Positions 23,258-38,200 of a stretch of DNA of 64,000 nt are shown here, piece by piece. The notes beneath the pieces were generated by a model. The model saw only the letters and a list, made by a program, of their open reading frames with translations, was not told where the DNA came from and did not search any database. A program made the translations under genes and the position numbers. Source of the stretch: Annona cherimola. Lineage: Eukaryota; Streptophyta; Magnoliopsida; Magnoliales; Annonaceae. The number at the start of each line of letters is the position of its first letter. Within the stretch, counting starts at the first letter, position 1. The stretch is taken from NCBI GenBank assembly GCA_030490835.1, contig CM059975.1:57899174-57963173 (forward strand), given 5' to 3'.

Positions 23258-26200
23258 GTGTGTATTAGCAGTTAACACTTGCTGATAACTAGACATTCTT
23301 AAATTATGCACTCCTCAAACTATCAAATGTGTTTAGTCCTCTGGGAATGAGTTTATTCTAGTGGGGCCAGATTGTATTATCTCAATCTTTTGAATCGACC
23401 CACTTTTTCCTATTCAATGTATGCAGAAGCTTTGAAGATCCTAGAAATATCCTTGATTTGGCTTCTTAGAGTCATATTTCTTGTTTGAGATGTAAGGATG
23501 AGAGTTTTATTCTTTTATCCCTGTTATTTCTCTCTTATTTCACTAATTCTTTTGCAGTCTCTGCACTTCAAATTATTCAACAGTCCACTGGCTTGGATTT
23601 AGGATGGGAGGATGATCCTTGCTCTCCAACTCCATGGAAACATGTTGGATGTGAAGGAAGCCTTGTCACGTCATTGTGAGCATAGATATTTAATGCTAAT
23701 TCTTTTAGCCTCATGAAGATCTATATTCAGACACCCATTTTTCGTGTTTTTCTGTAGGGAACTTTCGGACATAAACTTGAGGTCAATTAGCCCAACCATT
23801 GGTGATTTGCTAGATCTTAAGTCCCTGTAAGTGACTCAAATTCCTAATGTCTTATAAATTCTCTGTTTTCTCATGTCAATGTTGTTTGCTGATTGTGGGT
23901 CATCCTTATTTGCTTTTTGTGGAGCTTCATTATAGAGATTTGCACAACAATTCACTTACTGGTGAAATCAAGAACTTCGCTGGCCTGCAACAACTTGAGA
24001 TCCTGTAAGGTCCTCCAAATTCATTTGCTACTGCTGTAAATCTTTCTTGTTCAATAACATAGGCCAAACATTATTTCTAGGAACCTGAGCTTCAATGAGC
24101 TTTCTTCCTTTGGGTCTGACTTTGGGACCTTGGTTGGCCTGCAGGTCTTGTGAGTCCTCAATTTCCTTACTTTTCATTCTCATGTATTGTCTGAAATGCT
24201 TTATTTGTTGCTCTGCTGTGTGTCAAAAATGTTAATGGCATCTCCTATGTAAACTGGAGCATTTGGCATTTTCTAATTAGCATGTATACAGGTGGATTTG
24301 TTTCCTGCATCTTTACGGATGTCTCTAGATATCAGCAATACATTTTACATGCGGTACGACAATTTTTCAATGTCATGATTGTAACACTAGAGATCATAAT
24401 TGTGAAGAGAAATTGGTCCAAAGTAATACTGGTCCACTTTTCATAGGTTCATTTGTTAGGAAAGAATGGATGGTTTGTTTTTGATCAAGAAATTGTTCAA
24501 TGTCCAATTTATTGCATGTGTTTTTTGGAGTTATTGGGCATTTGGATGGGATGGTTATAAATACTATGATTATGGCATTGTCTCTGCTGATTTTACTTCA
24601 TCGTTTGTGCTTGGAAAAATAGTTTTTTCTTTTTTAATTATAAAAAACTAGTATTGCATCTCTGTAGAGGAAAATCCATAGCACACTATGGATTTCATCA
24701 TCTCAGTAAAATTTGCCGCAAAGTGAATAAAGCATTAAATTTGAAACTAAACTCTGTTTTCTGTTAGGTTTAATCAAACGTTGGTGGCAACTCCCATTGT
24801 GAATATTTGTCCTGTTCTGTCATGAAAACAGAAACCTAAATCAATTCATTCATAAGAAACAGGTATTCAATTTCTGTGGGGTGAAACAGAGGGAAAAGAA
24901 TGGAAGGGGGCAAATCAGATGGGAGTTTTGAGGAAGAGGAATCAGATCTGAGTCAAGGAAGGCTGATAAGACTAGAGGAGGATTCATGTGTTGTGGGCAA
25001 TTCAGAGGAGATGCTGCAAGAAAATACATCATCAAGACAAGGGAGTTAGGGGACGAAGTGGAAAAACTAGCCAAATTAGTGAAGGGGAGGATATCAAAGA
25101 GAGAGAAAGCAACCACTCATGTGGCTTTGCTATCAGTATTTGGATTATGTGGAAGTCGCCATTTCCCTACTTCTATTTGTTTTAAGAGTTTTTTGTTGTC
25201 GGTATCTACTCATTACTACAAATGATGAATTAAAACTAAGCATATATTTTACTTCTTCCTCAGCCTCAATAGTGTTTTGGAGATCCCCAGGGGTGTAAGC
25301 GATGTAGGATGAGTAAAGAGGAAGATAGAAGAAAGATGAAGGAACCTCTAGAGAGATGAGATGGGAAGAAAGAAGATAGAAAGAGTAGAAGAATAAGGGG
25401 AAAAATAAGAAAAGAGAAGTAGAAGGGAAAATCAAAGAAACACTTTTTATAATTCTCAAACCAATGCTTCTTAGAGCCTACAAAGGCTATACTTATAGGT
25501 GAACATGCCAAATTATTTTACCAATATTTATTAAAGATGTAATCATTTAAAAAATCGAAATTGCATATTTTAAGTGAATTTCTTAGTGAAGTAAACTTAA
25601 AATAGATACAAGTCGATTTAACATATACTAAAAATTCAAAGGGATCTTATAGTATTTTCCAAAGATCTTAAAAATAAAAATTGCAACAAAATCTTTTAGA
25701 ATAATCTCCTAAGATTATTGCCTATTTACAAGATTCTCCCAAGATTATTGCCTTTTCATTAGATTTTTGCGCCTAGAATAGGTATATTTGAAATCTTGCA
25801 TTCGATTCTCATGAATTCTTTTCGCGTTTGAAAAACTCGCAACTGGAGAGTTTTGACTTTGATAATGCTCAGGAATATGTGGATCTAGCTGACGAAGTTC
25901 ATCTTCAGTAATCCATATAGCATCATAATTGAGCTTGTTTCTCCACACGATAAGATATCTTTATATAATGCCTACTTTAGTAGTGAAAAGCTAATCTTGT
26001 AGGATACTTTCTATCTGATTTGAAGAAATAGATGATGCTTGTAGAAGCACAAGCACTGGTGTTGATGTTGAACTGCTATTTGTTGAAATTTCTACAATCA
26101 AACTTGGAGGCTCAAAAGTACCTTTATAAGAAAAAAATCCTATATATTGAAAGTAGAACTAATCACTATATCTGATAGCAAATCAAGTTAATATGCATCG

Positions 26201-29200
26201 GACCTTAATTTTCTTAAAACATGAAGGAGACCATTGATTTGTGTATGCAATTTTTCAAATGAATTTTTAGGATATCTTTCTAGTTATACACGAACCATAA
26301 CATAATCTCCAACATCAAATTCTTGCTTTCTTTTATGAACATCTGCAGCAAACTTATAATTTTCATTGCTTACAGCAATATTTCTTTTAATATCAACATG
26401 AACATCCCAAGTGTATTGAGTAAAAGATTCAGCAGTAGCAGATGAACAAGTATCAATGAGTAAAGGAATTAAATTGATGAAAGTCGAGGAATATAATCGT
26501 AGACAATTCCAAAAAGAGATTTTTCAATAGATCGATTGTTGAATTCCAGCTTGATGTTTGAGAACAAATGTGTACTATTGAAAAAAACTCAATCCACTTC
26601 GCATGTCTAGCACTCAATTGTTTTTGTGATTGCAAATACCTCAAAACCATTTGGTCTGAATACAACACAAATTCATGATGTAGCAAATAATGCCTCCAAA
26701 ATTTAAGTCTTGCACAATAGCATACAATTCTTTATCATATGTTGAATATTTTTTCTTAGCTTCATTGAGTTTTTGAGAAAAGTACGCAATTAGATGACTT
26801 TCTTGGCTCAAAACACCCCCGATTCCAACCCTCGACACATTATATGCAATTTCAAAAACTTCAACAAAATCAAGGAGTTGTAATACACGTGTCTTAGTCA
26901 TTTTCTTTTTAATCTTCTTAAATGTCCTAGATGCAAAAGTTGATCACTAGAGTTCTTTATTTTTCAGACAATCTACCATTATTGTGCTAAACCCTTTAAT
27001 AAAACACTTATAAAATGCAGCCAAATCATAAAAACTTCGCACCTTAGAAATAGACGTGGGTTCTGGCTATTCTAATAGCTTTTACCTTGAGGGATCCATA
27101 TAAGTTTCATTAACTGATACCACAAATCCTAAGAAAATCACCTAAGTTGTCAAAAAATAACATTTCTTGAGGTTTACAAAAAACTTTTTAGATCAGAGTG
27201 TCTCAAGAATAGTTTTTAAATGTTTTAAGTGTTCTTCTTTAGAACGGCTATAAATGAGAATATTATCAAAATAAACTTCCATAAACTTTCCACTAAAAGG
27301 TTAAATACCTGGTTCATGACTCTTATAAATGTAATTGAGGCATTTGATAATTCAAAAGTCATAACCAGCCATTCAAATAATCCATATCGAGTTTTAAAGG
27401 TAGTTTTCTATTTATCTCCAGTTGTAATTCGAATTTGGTGCTATCCGCTTCTATGATTTATCTTAGAGAACTATTGTGCTCCAGTCATAAAATCCAACAC
27501 ATCATCAAGTCTTGGTATAGGAACTTATATGTTATGGTAATTTTATTGATTGCACGACTATCAATACACATTCTCCAAGATCTATCTCTCTTAGGGGTTA
27601 ATAGAGCTAGTACTGCACATGGGCTAAGACTTTTGCGAATATACCCCTTATTAAGTAGTTTAGTTATTTTTCTTTTTAGTTCAGCACGCTCAGTTGGATT
27701 CATTCGAAAATGAGACAAATTTTGTAATTGAGATTCTGATATGAGATGAATAGTGTGTTTAATATCTCTCATAGGTGGAAGCTTATTTGGTAATTCATTA
27801 GGAGTCGCATCTTTGAATTCTTTCATTAATGCTTGAATTTCTAGTAATGCTACATTAGTCTCATGAAGAATTGTAGTTGTTTTCTTTTTGACCACTATAG
27901 CTAGAATGAGTCCTGAATCCTGACCTTCTTTTCTAAATTATTTTTTAGTAAGAATATGCACGGGTCATTTTTCAGATGAATTGATCGGAAACTCCTTGTG
28001 GGATTTATTACTTTCTTGGGTTTAGCAGGCTTCAAAAGGATAATTTTTTTATTATGCTTGATAATATGGGTGCTTGGTTGCCCACAGTCGATTACTTTTA
28101 GGTCATGTAGCCATGGACGATCACGAAGAATATGAGCCACATTCATGGATAGCACATCATACCAAATATGATCAGAATAATCACCTATTAATATAGGAAT
28201 CAGGCATATTTCATTAAGATAGTGTGTAGTTTTGTCTACCCATGCTACGCGATATAGATAAGGATATGGTTCAGTTTTCAATTTTAGTCTTGCTATAGCT
28301 GATTTCGTAATCACATTCACAGAACTCCCTTTATCTATAACAATCTTATACATTGCATTTACATATTTAAAGAATTGATGGAATATGTTTTTCTGTCTCT
28401 AATCACTATTTGAAGAAGAAATGGTGAAATTACCACGTATTGCATTTAACTGCGGGTCCTCATTATAGCTATAATTTTCTTCAAGTTCACAATCTGATGG
28501 TTCCTCAAAAGTTTTAGCAACTTGATCAATGGTCATATCTTCATGATCCTCTACATGAGTGATTGTGTGTGTGTGCTGAGAACATTGTGATGCAATATGA
28601 CTTTTACTCCCACAATGAAAACATGGATCATTAACTTGTTTACCAATGGCATCGGATCAAGAAATTGGATTGTTCATGCAATTTCCTTGGGAAAAGTTAG
28701 ATTATAATTTAATTTGGATACGCTTGTCTCCCCAATTTGTGGAATAAAAGGTTTGTTAGTGAAAGATTTTTAAAATTTTTCCAATTTTATAGCTTTATAA
28801 TATGCGTCTTCTATAGAAGTAATCGAATGCAATTTTAACAGAATTTTTGATTTTTGGTTTCAGGCCATCTTTGTTCGTGTAACCAAGGATCTTCCTGTAT
28901 TCCATATTTCATTTTTAAACTTCAAACTTGTTAAGATAGTCAGTTACACTTAATGACCCTTGTTTTAAGTTAACCAATTATTTACGTAGTTAGGCAATTG
29001 GTTTTGATGATATTCAAGAAAATACTTCTCTTTTAGTTTAGCTTTCATTTTAGCTCATGTGGTGATAGGTACTCCTATGTGTTGACTTTCATCCAGAACT
29101 CCTTGTCAATAGCGTTCAGCAGACCCAACTAGTTTCATTGTTGTAAATCTCAATCATTGGACATCGTTCATATCATACAAACAAAAAAAAGTCTTATATT

Positions 29201-32200
29201 TGCCAACCAATCTAAGAAAACATTAGGGTGTAGTCGACTGTCATAACTAGGAGCATCTACCTTGACTTATTTTGCCACCCAAAAATTGTCAATTATATTT
29301 TTTTTTTGTTGTTGTGGAAAAGATATATAATTTCTCTGATGGTTCCCATGTTTTGAATTGTTTGCAAAATCAATTTCATAAAAAAATATTGTCATCTTCA
29401 TAATTTTCTGAATTTGTATGCATTTCTAGAATATGTAAATGCTCTTGGTTTTGATGACCACTAGCATGTATGTTTGAGTTTGGGAGAAGGCCGGTTATGA
29501 TAGAAGAGCTGCTAGAAGCATGAACATTATACGATTGACTATTTCAAAATGTTTGCCCTACAAAAAATTCTTGAGGGGTTACTCTTTTTCTACCATAGGA
29601 TGTTTTCCAACACTTCAGTTAGTCAATTTACTGAGGAAATAAGAGTTTGGATGATAGTGGTTGTTTCTTTTTGAAAATCGTCTTGCTTTTGGGCTAAGGT
29701 ATCACCAAGGTTGTCAAAGCTTCAAATCGATTGTCAATGGAATTAGATAAAGTTTCAAGTTCAGCGTTCAATTCAGTGGTAGTAGGCGTGGTTGCTCAAG
29801 ATTCAACTTATGGTGATACAAAGAAGAGTTACTACTAAGATTGATTTTTTTTTACTACTAAGATTGATATTTTTTTTATTTTTATTTTTATTTTTTTCTG
29901 TTTGTTTAACAGCAATGAACTTGATTGGAAATAGACACGAATTAAATTACTTTCAACTAGAGAAAATGTATCTGTTGAGGTCTAAGCTTACAAAGTTTAG
30001 CAGGAAACAACTTGGATATGAGTTCAAGTGTTCTACAACTTGGTGTATTGCAGTGGACGACCATGAATGTGATTTCAGCAAGTTCTCAGTAGGTTCTTTG
30101 TGATGGACAGCAGGTTGTCATAATGGGCAGCAACAGGCAGCATCAAATGACAACAAAATGGAAGGACAATAGCAAACAACAACAGAAATTTGTGGAAAGC
30201 AGTAAAAAGTAGTACCGGGTTTGGATATTTGATACTAATTGATGTAGGATGGGTAAAGAGGAAGATAGATAAAGAGGAAGGAACCTCTCGAGAGATAAGA
30301 AGAGAAGAAAGAAGAAAGAAAGAGTAGAAGAATAAAGGGAAAGATGAGAAAAAGAGAAGTAGAGGGGAAAACTAGAGGAGCACTTTTTATAATTCTCAAA
30401 CTAATGCTCCTTAGAGCTTACAAAGGCTTTACGCATTGGTGAACATGCCACCTTATTTTAGCAACATTTATTAAGGATGTTATTTTTTAAAAAACTGAAA
30501 TTGCATATTTTAAGCGAACTTCTTAGGGAAGTAAACTTAAAATGGATATAAGTTTATTTAACATATTCTAAAATATCTTAAGAGATCTTATAGTATTTTC
30601 CGAAGATCCTAAAAATAAAAATTGCAACATAATCTTTTAGAATAATCTCCTAAGATTATTGCCTCTTTACAAGATTTTTGCGCCTAGAATAGGTATATTT
30701 GAAATCTTGCTTTCAATTCTCATCAGCAATACAATTGTGGTGGCCCAAAACTTATCTAGTGCTGTTATCTACTGCTTCAGCATCAATTTTCGTAGTTTGC
30801 ACCTGTTTGAAGTTGGTGTTGCAACGTGAATTCTGCTGTTAGCTATTGAAATTCTACTTAGATTTGCAAGTTCAAATGTCTGGTGGAATGCTCAACCATT
30901 TAATTTTATTTGGTACTTATGCAGGGATTTGCAGAACAATAGCTTGCAAGGAAATGTTCCTGATAGTCTGGGGAGTTTACAGAACCTTCATTTACTGTGA
31001 GTCTCTATGATGACATAAGTGTATTGAGTTTTCATCAGATTTGATGCAAGAATGCATTTGGTAGGAGAGTTATTTCAGTAATCAATCCAGTTTTGTTAAT
31101 CTTCAGCCAATACAATATTCTGTGTGCAGAAACTTGGAAAACAATAACCTTCAAGGCATTCTACCAGTGTCTTTGAACAAGCAAAGTCTTGAAGTTAGGT
31201 ATGTAACTTTTAATCTATCGCTACTATTCTAAAAAGTGCATCATTTTCATGTATCATTTTCCCCCCTCTTGCAGAACTTCTGGGAATCTATGCCTTTCAT
31301 TCTCTGCTTCATCATGCAATGTAATTTCAAACCGCCCACCTCTACAGACACCCCAGGTTACAGTCCCTTACATGAAAAAGGATCATGGGCACAAACGAAA
31401 AGCAATTTTAGGTGGTGCAATTGGTGGTGCCTTATGTGCACTTCTGTTTATTGGACTGTTATTATTTTTGTATAGAAAAAACAGAAGAGGAAGAGAGGAG
31501 GGCATGTCAACATCAGGTATTTGTAGTAGGAAATTTCTTATCAATGAATCATCAGAAGATTAGTATTGCTTCGCTGATGTAACATACTTTTTTATTAAGG
31601 CAACATGACAGATATGCGCCATTGGAATGCTGCAAAAGTCTTCTCCTACAAAGAAGTCAAGATTGCTACAAACAACTTCAAGGACATTATAGGCCGTGGC
31701 AGTTTTGGATCTGTCTATCTAGGAAAGCTTCCAGATGGCAAACTGGTAGCTGTGAAAGTGCGATTTGACCGTACTCAACTCGGGGCTGATTCATTTATCA
31801 ATGAGGTATATTCATGTCTTCAAATATTCCAGCGCAGGTACCTGCACTGTAAGTTACGGTGCAGGTACCTCTATATATATATGGGGAGATAATAATGGAA
31901 GCATATTTTCTAATTGTCATTTCTTTCTTCAAATCCACTGGCACCTCAATTTGCTGTGCCCGATTCATTTATCAATGAGGTATATGCATGTCTTCTTTAG
32001 CTGGTATCATATATGTACTGATAATTACTAAAACTCTCTGTTATAACTATCATTTCTTTCTTAAAATCCACTGGCACCTCACTTTGTACTATGTACTTTG
32101 CCCTACATTATTTATATCTCACAGTTAAGTTCATATTTCCTGATTTTGTGCAGCATGATTTTTCTTGACGTTATTTGCCAGAATCCGTTTTTCTGCTAAA

Positions 32201-35200
32201 ACAAAATGGTACTACTAATATACAATGTCAGCTTATCAAATTCTCTTCTGTGATTATGTTGGAGCATTTAGTTTTGTTATGATTTCCATATTCCATATGC
32301 AGTTCTGTTTCTTCTGAGTGGTTGTGGATTACACCAGCTGTGCGGAGTGGTGGGAGCGCAATCAGGTCGGGCTACACGGGTTGGAGGCTAACCATAACCC
32401 TAACTCCATTAAACAACCTCAACAATAACTTTAATCCATTTAACATAAATGGTTGGGTTGCAGATTGCTAATGGGTTGTCAAAACAATAAACTATTTAAA
32501 ATGTAATCATAAACCATGAACAAAGACTTCTAATGTCAGTGATTAATTTCAATTTAAAAGATCAATTTTCAAATAAAATTTTCATTTGGATGTTGGTTCC
32601 ATTGTCAATAATTATGCATAACTTGTAAAGTAAGCATAAATAAAAATGTTGATTCTTTTACCTTAAGAGTTGTAAATGGGTTATGCAAGTTGATTGGTTA
32701 AATGGGTTGGACAATCAGGTTGATAGGTTGTACAAGCTGAACCCATGACCAACCCATTTATTTCAAGGGTAATGGGTCATATATATGGGTTGGTAATGCC
32801 CTGAGTATTTCAATCCCTTTCCTTGTACATTCTCTGTATTTATTTTTCTTCAGAAATGTAGTATTTCAATGTGCGGATGATTTTGGTCAATAAGATTTGG
32901 CTCCAACGATCATTTGTCTGTTTATGAATTTGACAATTTTCTCTCTACAGGTTCATCTTTTGTCTCAAGTTCGCCATCAGAGTCTTGTATCACTTGAAGG
33001 ATTTTGTTACGAATCAAAGCAGCAAATCCTAGTATACGAATATCTTCCTGGTGGATCACTTGCTGATAATCTTTATGGTTAGTTCTTATGAGTTATTTGA
33101 TATCTACACCAATTTTGAGTGTCCAGTGAATTTATGCTGCTGCTACTCCATCTTTTGGGTTGTACTTTTTATTTGATTATTTTAATTAGCTATATTGTTG
33201 TAGGTGCAAATAGCAAGAAGCAAATTTTGAGCTGGGTTCGCAGACTGAAAATTGCTGTTGATGCTGCAAAAGGTGCTGCCCTGTGGAACTCCAGTCACGT
33301 GAATTTAAAACTTTGTTTTGAATTAATCTCTGACTTAGTTGTTGGTTTCAAAATTTCTTCCTTTAATGAAATTTTTAGCATCTATATAACATGAATTCTG
33401 AGTTGAAGCAGCACATATTAGTCAATGGTCTACAGAGTGCAGTGTTTGTCTGATTTGCTGACAGATTGTAGCATTTTGTTCTATTTTCTTATCCTCCCAT
33501 CAAACAACAATCGATGATTCAATGAAAGCTTTAAAGTTCTTCCAAGCCTGGTTAAAATGTTGGATTGGAATTGAGCCTTCTTCACTTTCACCATAGATTT
33601 AATTGTGGGTTTGATTTTGGATGAGTCCATGGGTTTTCAACAAATTTGGTGACCTGGACATACAGATAAGTTAGACCTAATTAGTCAAAATTGAATAATT
33701 TTAATGGAATTTCAATTGCCGATTATAAGTTAGACTCTGAAGAACACATTTTCTAATGGAATTTTCATAGCCTTGCTCTTCACAACATCCTCCTCATCAT
33801 GGAATATTGGGGGGTCATTTTCTCTAGTATCTTTTTTTTTCTTCATGTTTCATGGTAAGACTGTGGGCCTTACTGTTAACAACCTAAATGGGTTGAAAAG
33901 GCTTCTTCACACACAAATGCACCACTCAAGACAGCTGTTAACCACCCCACTTAGGTTGTTAACAGTCCCACATCCTTACCATTAGGAAGTAAACTGTTCC
34001 TAGTTGGCATGGGATCCTCTTTGCTTGTATTTCGGCCTGTAGCTCCTGTAATTCCAATTTTGTGTCCATCAAACAAGCAGGTCCATTGCAGCTTTTAGAG
34101 TTGGGGGCCTATATATATGTGGTGGGAAGGTTCACTTATCTTCTTGGCCTCCCCATCTGTTAACTTTGCTCTTTGGATTCAAATTGAATCTGTTCCAGAA
34201 CACAATCAGGTTCATGCAGCAGTTTTTATTGCTTCAAATGGCCCGTTCTAACTACTTCCAAGCACTACTGCATCATTGAACATATTGTTCAGAGTACCCA
34301 TGACACAATCTTCCGTTCTAGATACAAATCATTACCAATTCAAGGTAAAAGACTAGAGATTACTTAGCAATTTACAATCCTATGATAAGTAGCCTTGCCA
34401 CCTGGATGTGTCTTGAGTCAGTTGTAAATTACAATCATACTAGACCTCGATACAGCAGGAAATCTGGTGTTGGGGCAACTAGACCTTGCCTTACCAACTA
34501 CACTTTATGGGGCAAAATGTTGGGTAGTAAAAAAAAAAAAACATATACATAGAATGAGTGCAGATGAAATGAGAATGTTAAGGTGGATGAGTGGTAAAAC
34601 AAGAAAAGGCAATTAGAAATGAAGTAATTCGAGATAATTTAAAAGTGAAACTAATAGGTAATAAAATAAGGGAAAGTAGACTAAAGCGGTTTGAATATGT
34701 TTGGTACAGTAGGAAAAAAATAAAATTAGAAACGAAAGTGAAAACAGGAAAAGCCTTAGGCCCAGATAATAGACCAATTGAGGCATGGAAGTGCATGGGA
34801 GATGTAGGTGCAACATGGTTAACAATTTTTTTTAATAAGATTATAAAAACGAAGTTAATGCCAAGTGAATGGAGGAAAAACATTATAGTTCCAATTTATA
34901 AAAATAAGGGAGATATTCAAAATTGTGCAAATTATCGTGGAATAAAATTAATGAGTCATACTATGAAATTATAGGAAAGAGTAATTGAACATAGACCACG
35001 ACGGGAAACTAATGTATCTGAAAATCAATTTGGTTTTATGCCAGGAAGATCAACCATTGAAGCTATTTTCTTACTTAGACAACTATTTGAAAAGTATAGG
35101 GAGAAGAAAAAGAACTTATACATGATTTTTATTGATTTAGAAAAAGCTTATGATCGAGTACCAAGAAAGTTAATATGGCAAGTGATGAGGAAAAAAGGAA

Positions 35201-38200
35201 TTAATGACAGATACATTGATATTATTAAAGATATGTATGAGAGGGCTGTTACAAATGTGAGGACCATTAGTGGAGAAACTAATGTCTTCCCAGTTAAAAT
35301 AGGTTTACATCAAGGCTCAGCCTTGAGTCCTTACCTTTTTACCTTAGTAATAGATGAAATTACTAGACATCTCCAAGAAGAAGTACCTTGGTGTATGTTA
35401 TTTGCAGATGATATTGTTTTAATAGTTGAAACTAAAGGACTAAATTTAAAATTGAATAGGTGGATAGATGCTTTAGAATCTAATGGTTTTAGAATTAGTC
35501 GCACAAAAACTGAATATATGAAATGCAATTTTAATAATAGTGAGAACCCAGATGAAGAACCAATTAAGATTTTAGATCAAGCAGTAACAAGAACTAATCA
35601 CTTTCGGTACTTAAGATCAATAGTTCAAGAGAACGGGGAAATCGAGAAAGATATAATACATAGAATTCAAGCAGGATGGAAGAAATGTAGAAGTGCGTCA
35701 GGAATTTTATGTGACCGTCGAGTTCCAATCAAATTAAAAGGAAAATTTTATAAGACTGCGATTAGACCTGCTATGCTTTATGGGGCAGAATGTTAGGCAG
35801 TTAAAGAACAACATATACAAAAAACGAGCGTAGCGGAAATGAGAATGTTAAGGTGGATGAGTGGTAAAACAAGAAAAGATAAAATTAGGAATGAAATAAT
35901 TCGAGAAAACTTACAAGTGAGACCAATCATGATGAAATGAGAGAAAATAGATTAAGATGGTTTGGTCATGTTAAAAGGAGGCCTGAAGTAGCACCGGTTA
36001 GGAAAACAGAGTCTATCCAAGTAGAAGGTAGTAGGAGAATGAGAGGAAGACCCAAAAAAACATTGATGAAAGTAATTAAACAAGATTTAAAAATATTACA
36101 AATTACAAAAAATTTAATCTTAAATCAGAACCCATGCAGCCGACCCCACATAGGTGGGAAATGACTTATGATGATGATGATGAATCTAAAAGTAGAGCCA
36201 ATAGGTTATAAAATGAGGGAAGGTAGGCTAAGGTAGTTTTTGGGCATGTTAAACGGAGGCTTGAAATGACACCTGCTAGAAGATCCAAGTTTATTCAAAT
36301 AGAAGGTTGTAAGATAACAAGAGGAAGACCCAAAGAAACATAGATGACAGTTATTAAAAAAAGATATGAAGACAGATTATGGAGAAGGTTCATGATTATG
36401 AAGAATTTCACAATAGGATCCATGTAGCCGACCTATAGAGGCGAGAGCAATTTTTGATGATGATCTTTTAGGAATATGAGTTTAAATGTTGTTTAAGTTA
36501 TTTTCTAGTTATTATGATTTTTTAAATTTTAGTTATTATTTAAGAATGAGGAATGATCTTGTTAGCTCGGGCCCACCTTAAAAAAATAGACGTGGATTGT
36601 GTATTTAACACTTTTTTCTTCATACACTTGTTTATCTAAGTGTATTTAACATATGAAACAAGTTTTACCATTTTTGGATATGTGTATATATTTTTTTGAG
36701 GTTTTTAAACATCTGTGTATATATGTATTTAAAATACCCCTATCTTTAAAAATCACAAAAAACTATATATACATGTCCAAAAATAGTAAAACTTGGTTTA
36801 TATGTAAAATACACTTAGATAAATAAGTGTATGAAGAAAAATGCAAAAAAGTGCTGTAAATGAGTTTTTTGCTAATAGGATCATTTCTCTTTAAGAATAG
36901 ATATTCTAATTATTTTATAAATAAGTTAATGTATATATTCTGGTTACTTTATAAATAAGTTAATTTTTAAGATGCATGTTAAAAGATAACTTATTTACAG
37001 CCCCAAGCATTTTGATTGGGATTTCCTCATAATGAGTGTTGCCGTGTCTCAAATAAGTCAAATTTTGCTGTAATTCAAATTAGCGTCGAATTATTGCCAA
37101 TGAGATGCATTTGTAGTAATAAAAGCCTTCTAAAATTGATTGCATCTAGGACATTAGGAGAAATTGGAAATGTTCCAACATTGCTCATATTTTTCTCAAC
37201 ATAGTCAATTGATAATATGAAATCATCATTCCTCATAAGAAATGTAGATTTTTGTTTATATATTGCAACTGGATTAATTGTATAGAACCAAAAACAAATG
37301 TTTCATCATGTAAGTTTTGCATTCCACCTTGCGACTTCACTCTCTCTTAGATATGGGCTTTAGTGGTGAAAATTTCTTTTCATAAGCAAAAGGTCCGAAT
37401 GAAGTTTAGGGCCATTTTTGCAGCCAAATAGCAAATATCCCTGTTGGATTCATGAAAATAGTTGTAGGTTTTCCAGTTTTCTTGTGAATAATGCAGTTTA
37501 TAGATGATATATTGGTAATAACTGGATGGTATCTTCAAATGCAGCTAAAAAATGGGGTCCAGCTCCATTTTAGAGTATTGGCCAATATAATTGGTAATTT
37601 CATCAATGAATGGTCATTAGTACTGATGCATTTACACAAATCAGCATGAATGTTGATTATAAAAATATTGTCTGAAAAAGTGGATTGCAGCTGAGTATGT
37701 TCATTCCGGTTGGGCTATTCCAACTTTCCTTTCTGAGCCTTGGGAAAGATTGATAGAGGTTTTGTTGGTGAGAAAAGTAAAAGAGTAAGAACAGCAGTGA
37801 GATCTTGCAGCTGGACACTAATCATGGGAATGTCTAGAATGTCTGAAGAAATTATTAAATTCTTCTAGTTATGCTATTTAGTTCATAGATGGTCCAAATT
37901 GATTTATTAGGCATTTTTGTGTCTTACTATAATCAATGTAATCAATACTGGGTGGGTATTTGGGTTGGAAACCAGTAAGCGAATCAGTTCCTGTTATTCT
38001 GGTGTCACTGGCCAGGTTTTTCTTTTTAACTGGTTGAATCAGCCAACTGCAGGCATAACGAGTCCCCAGTTGAACTGCGGCTGGTCCAATCCGGTTTTGC
38101 TAACTATGACTATCAACCAGTAAAATGTTGAAGAATTTTACTAATATGTAAAGACAGCATATGACGAGGGCTATAAGGTTGATGGCTAGTGAAGGGAAAA

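Larger units (their letters stand above)
25300..30725 (-). mobile_element. Decayed Ty3/gypsy chromovirus (Reina-like) inserted in intron 7
   Basis: Two diverged direct repeats, 25300-25814 and 30240-30725, share GATGTAGGAT, AGTAGAAGAATAA and GCGCCTAGAATAGGTATATT and act as LTRs. Between them on the - strand are gag, a zinc knuckle, protease, RT, RNase H and the C-terminal end of integrase, in that order, all with stops. A mutated Met-tRNA primer site (TTAGTATCAAA on the - strand) adjoins the right LTR. The element is antisense to the host gene. LTR divergence and frame decay indicate an old insertion; flanking GTAAG and GCAAT may be an eroded target duplication. Confidence 0.85.
23558..31516 (+). 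other. Receptor kinase exons 4-10: LRR block and transmembrane segment
   Basis: Exon 4 carries the pre-LRR motif [11 protein letters not shown] (residues about 363-401). Exons 5-9 are 69, 69, 69, 72 and 69 nt, the one-repeat-per-exon pattern of plant LRR kinases, with LxxLxLxxN motifs such as [10 protein letters not shown] and [15 protein letters not shown]. Exon 10 encodes the linker and a membrane helix [17 protein letters not shown] (about residues 561-584), followed by basic RKNRRGR as stop-transfer. The 6.8-kb intron 7 splits the LRR block between repeats three and four. Confidence 0.88.

Noticed and set aside
24986..25225. ORF in intron 7 beginning MCCGQFRGD
   Set aside because: No recognisable family, competing frames of equal length, and intronic location.
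32340..32790. Possible hAT MITE with GGGTTG/CAACCC words
   Set aside because: Ends and target duplication could not be defined; mentioned only under intron 11.
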